Source: Candidatus Nanopelagicales bacterium (GTDB taxonomy: Bacteria; Actinomycetota; Actinomycetes; S36-B12). Taken from it: DNA of 34,035 nucleotides. The stretch lies in the NCBI GenBank assembly GCA_012103605.1, contig WLWL01000011.1, positions 1 through 34,035 on the forward strand, written 5' to 3'. Below the pieces are notes generated by a model. That model did not search any database and was not told the DNA's origin. It saw only the letters and a list, made by a program, of their open reading frames with translations. How positions within the stretch are numbered: the stretch's first letter is position 1; every line of letters begins with the position of its first letter. Of this stretch, positions 33,042 to 34,035 are shown piece after piece. A program made the position numbers and the translations under genes.

Positions 33042-34035
33042 ATGAAGCGCACTATGGCTCTCAAGGCCGTCGCTGTGCTCGGCGCCGCCTCCCTCGCACT
33101 CGCTGCTTGCAGCAGCGGTGACGACGAGGCTGCTCCGGCAGAGACGACTGCTGAAGAGACTGCAGCCGAGGAACCCACGGAGGAAGAGGCTCCTGAAGAG
33201 GAGGCTCCCGAGGAGCCCGAGGTTGAGGAAACAGAAGAAGAAGCCACTTGCCAGAACGACACCTTGATCGTTGGATCGATGTTGCCGGCTACCGGTGACC
33301 TTGCGTTCCTCGGGCCGCCCGAGTTCGCTGGTGTCGAGAAGGCCATCGCGGAGGTCGACGCCGGAGGCGGAGTCCTCGGTAACCCGATCACCTACATCGA
33401 GGGTGACTCTGGTGACACCACCACGGACATTGCCAGCCAGACCGTCGACTCGCACCTGTCTCAGGGCGTTCAGGCGATCATCGGCGCGGCATCCTCGGGT
33501 GTTTCGCTGACCGTCATCGACAAGATCACCTCCAATGGTGTGGTTCACTTCTCGCCGGCTAACACGGCGCCTGCTCTGACCACCTACCCGGACAACGGCC
33601 TCTACTTCCGTGTAGCGCCGTCTGACGTCCTCCAGGGTGCGGTCATCGCAGCTGACGCGATCGACAACGGCGTGGAGTCCATGGCCGTCGTTGCCCGTCA
33701 GGATCCGTACGGTGAAGGCCTGAAGGACGCTGTCGTCAAGGACTTCAGCGCCGCTGGTGGAACCGTCACCGCTGATCTGCTGTACGACCCCGCTGCTCCG
33801 TCCTTCGAGGCTGAGGTAGCCGAGGTCGTGGCGAGCGGACCGCAGGCAGTGACCGTGATTGGCTTCGAAGAGTCGGTCAAGCTCCTGCAGGAGATGATCA
33901 AGCAGGGTGCTGGCCCGCAGGACATCCAGATCTACCTGGTGGATGGCAACATCTCGACCACCGCGTACGAGGATTTCCCGGCTGGCACCATGAACGGAAC
34001 TCGGGCGACCGTGCCTTCGGGCGAGGCCGACCTGA
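33042..34035 (+). CDS. Branched-chain amino acid ABC transporter substrate-binding lipoprotein (LivJ/LivK-like), 3' partial
   Basis: The gene runs off the right edge after 331 codons with no stop. The N-terminus is a lipoprotein signal: MKR, a hydrophobic stretch and the lipobox LAAC with Cys23. Next comes a long acidic linker (about residues 26-67, rich in Glu, Ala, Pro), then a type 1 periplasmic-binding fold: LIVGSMLPATGDLAFLGPPEFAGVEKAI, NPITYIEGDSGDTTTD, VQAIIGAASSGVS and SMAVVARQDPYGEGLKDAV. These fit the Leu/Ile/Val-binding family, which delivers substrates to a LivHMGF permease; its genes would lie beyond the window. AAGGAG is six bases before the ATG. The exact substrate is not decidable. 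The acidic linker may hold the domain away from the membrane (inference). Confidence 0.9.
   Translation, partial: MKRTMALKAVAVLGAASLALAACSSGDDEAAPAETTAEETAAEEPTEEEAPEEEAPEEPEVEETEEEATCQNDTLIVGSMLPATGDLAFLGPPEFAGVEKAIAEVDAGGGVLGNPITYIEGDSGDTTTDIASQTVDSHLSQGVQAIIGAASSGVSLTVIDKITSNGVVHFSPANTAPALTTYPDNGLYFRVAPSDVLQGAVIAADAIDNGVESMAVVARQDPYGEGLKDAVVKDFSAAGGTVTADLLYDPAAPSFEAEVAEVVASGPQAVTVIGFEESVKLLQEMIKQGAGPQDIQIYLVDGNISTTAYEDFPAGTMNGTRATVPSGEADL

Overview
The window is an uninterrupted stretch of chromosomal housekeeping DNA from a GC-rich actinomycete (phylum Actinomycetota). The evidence is gene content and order: a PimA-type mannosyltransferase, pdxS-pdxT-yebC, ruvC-ruvA-ruvB-yajC-secD-secF-rel, a DUF349 protein, hisS-aspS, rarA-alaS-ruvX-mltG-aroE, aroC-aroK-aroB-aroQ-pepQ-efp-nusB, and an ANTAR response regulator of the PdtaR type beside a branched-chain amino acid binding lipoprotein. 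GTG starts are frequent, ATGA/GTGA start-stop overlaps are common, and -10-like TAnnnT hexamers lack good -35 boxes; all are usual in this phylum. I cannot name the genus. No prophage, insertion sequence, CRISPR array, defence locus or rRNA was found.

Layout. 1-3600: end of pimA, a LemA-like membrane protein, the vitamin B6 genes pdxST and yebC. 3604-5064: a wax ester synthase/diacylglycerol acyltransferase. 5094-10746: the RuvABC Holliday-junction set, then the Sec accessory genes yajC-secD-secF. 10792-13059: bifunctional (p)ppGpp synthetase/hydrolase. 13123-15406, minus strand: a membrane-anchored cyclophilin followed by a DUF349 protein. 15599-19358: a metallo-beta-lactamase-fold hydrolase, hisS and aspS. 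19371-25206: rarA, a small membrane-associated protein, alaS, ruvX, mltG. 25206-29874: five shikimate-pathway genes with an embedded prepilin-peptidase-like gene. 29871-32008: an M24 aminopeptidase, efp and nusB. 32012-32085, minus strand: a tRNA with anticodon CAA. 32185-34035: the ANTAR response regulator and the start of a branched-chain amino acid ABC-transporter binding protein, cut by the window end.

The genes group into translation (three aminoacyl-tRNA synthetases, EF-P, tRNA), DNA repair (RuvABC, RarA, RuvX), protein export (YajC/SecDF), aromatic amino acid precursors (aroE, C, K, B, Q) and B6 synthesis. Most junctions are overlapping or within tens of bases, so long operons are likely. 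The longest stretches without a gene are 32770-33041 (272 bases) and 15407-15598 (192 bases); both hold candidate regulatory sites.

No wholly new system is evident. The best leads are small: a CAA-anticodon tRNA with a short variable loop, where leucine tRNAs normally have a long arm; a perfect 12-bp direct repeat just upstream of the pdxST promoter; a perfect 12-bp palindrome centred in a divergent promoter region; an AspRS with residues expected of a non-discriminating enzyme; and in-frame repeats that build acidic tails on SecD and SecF.
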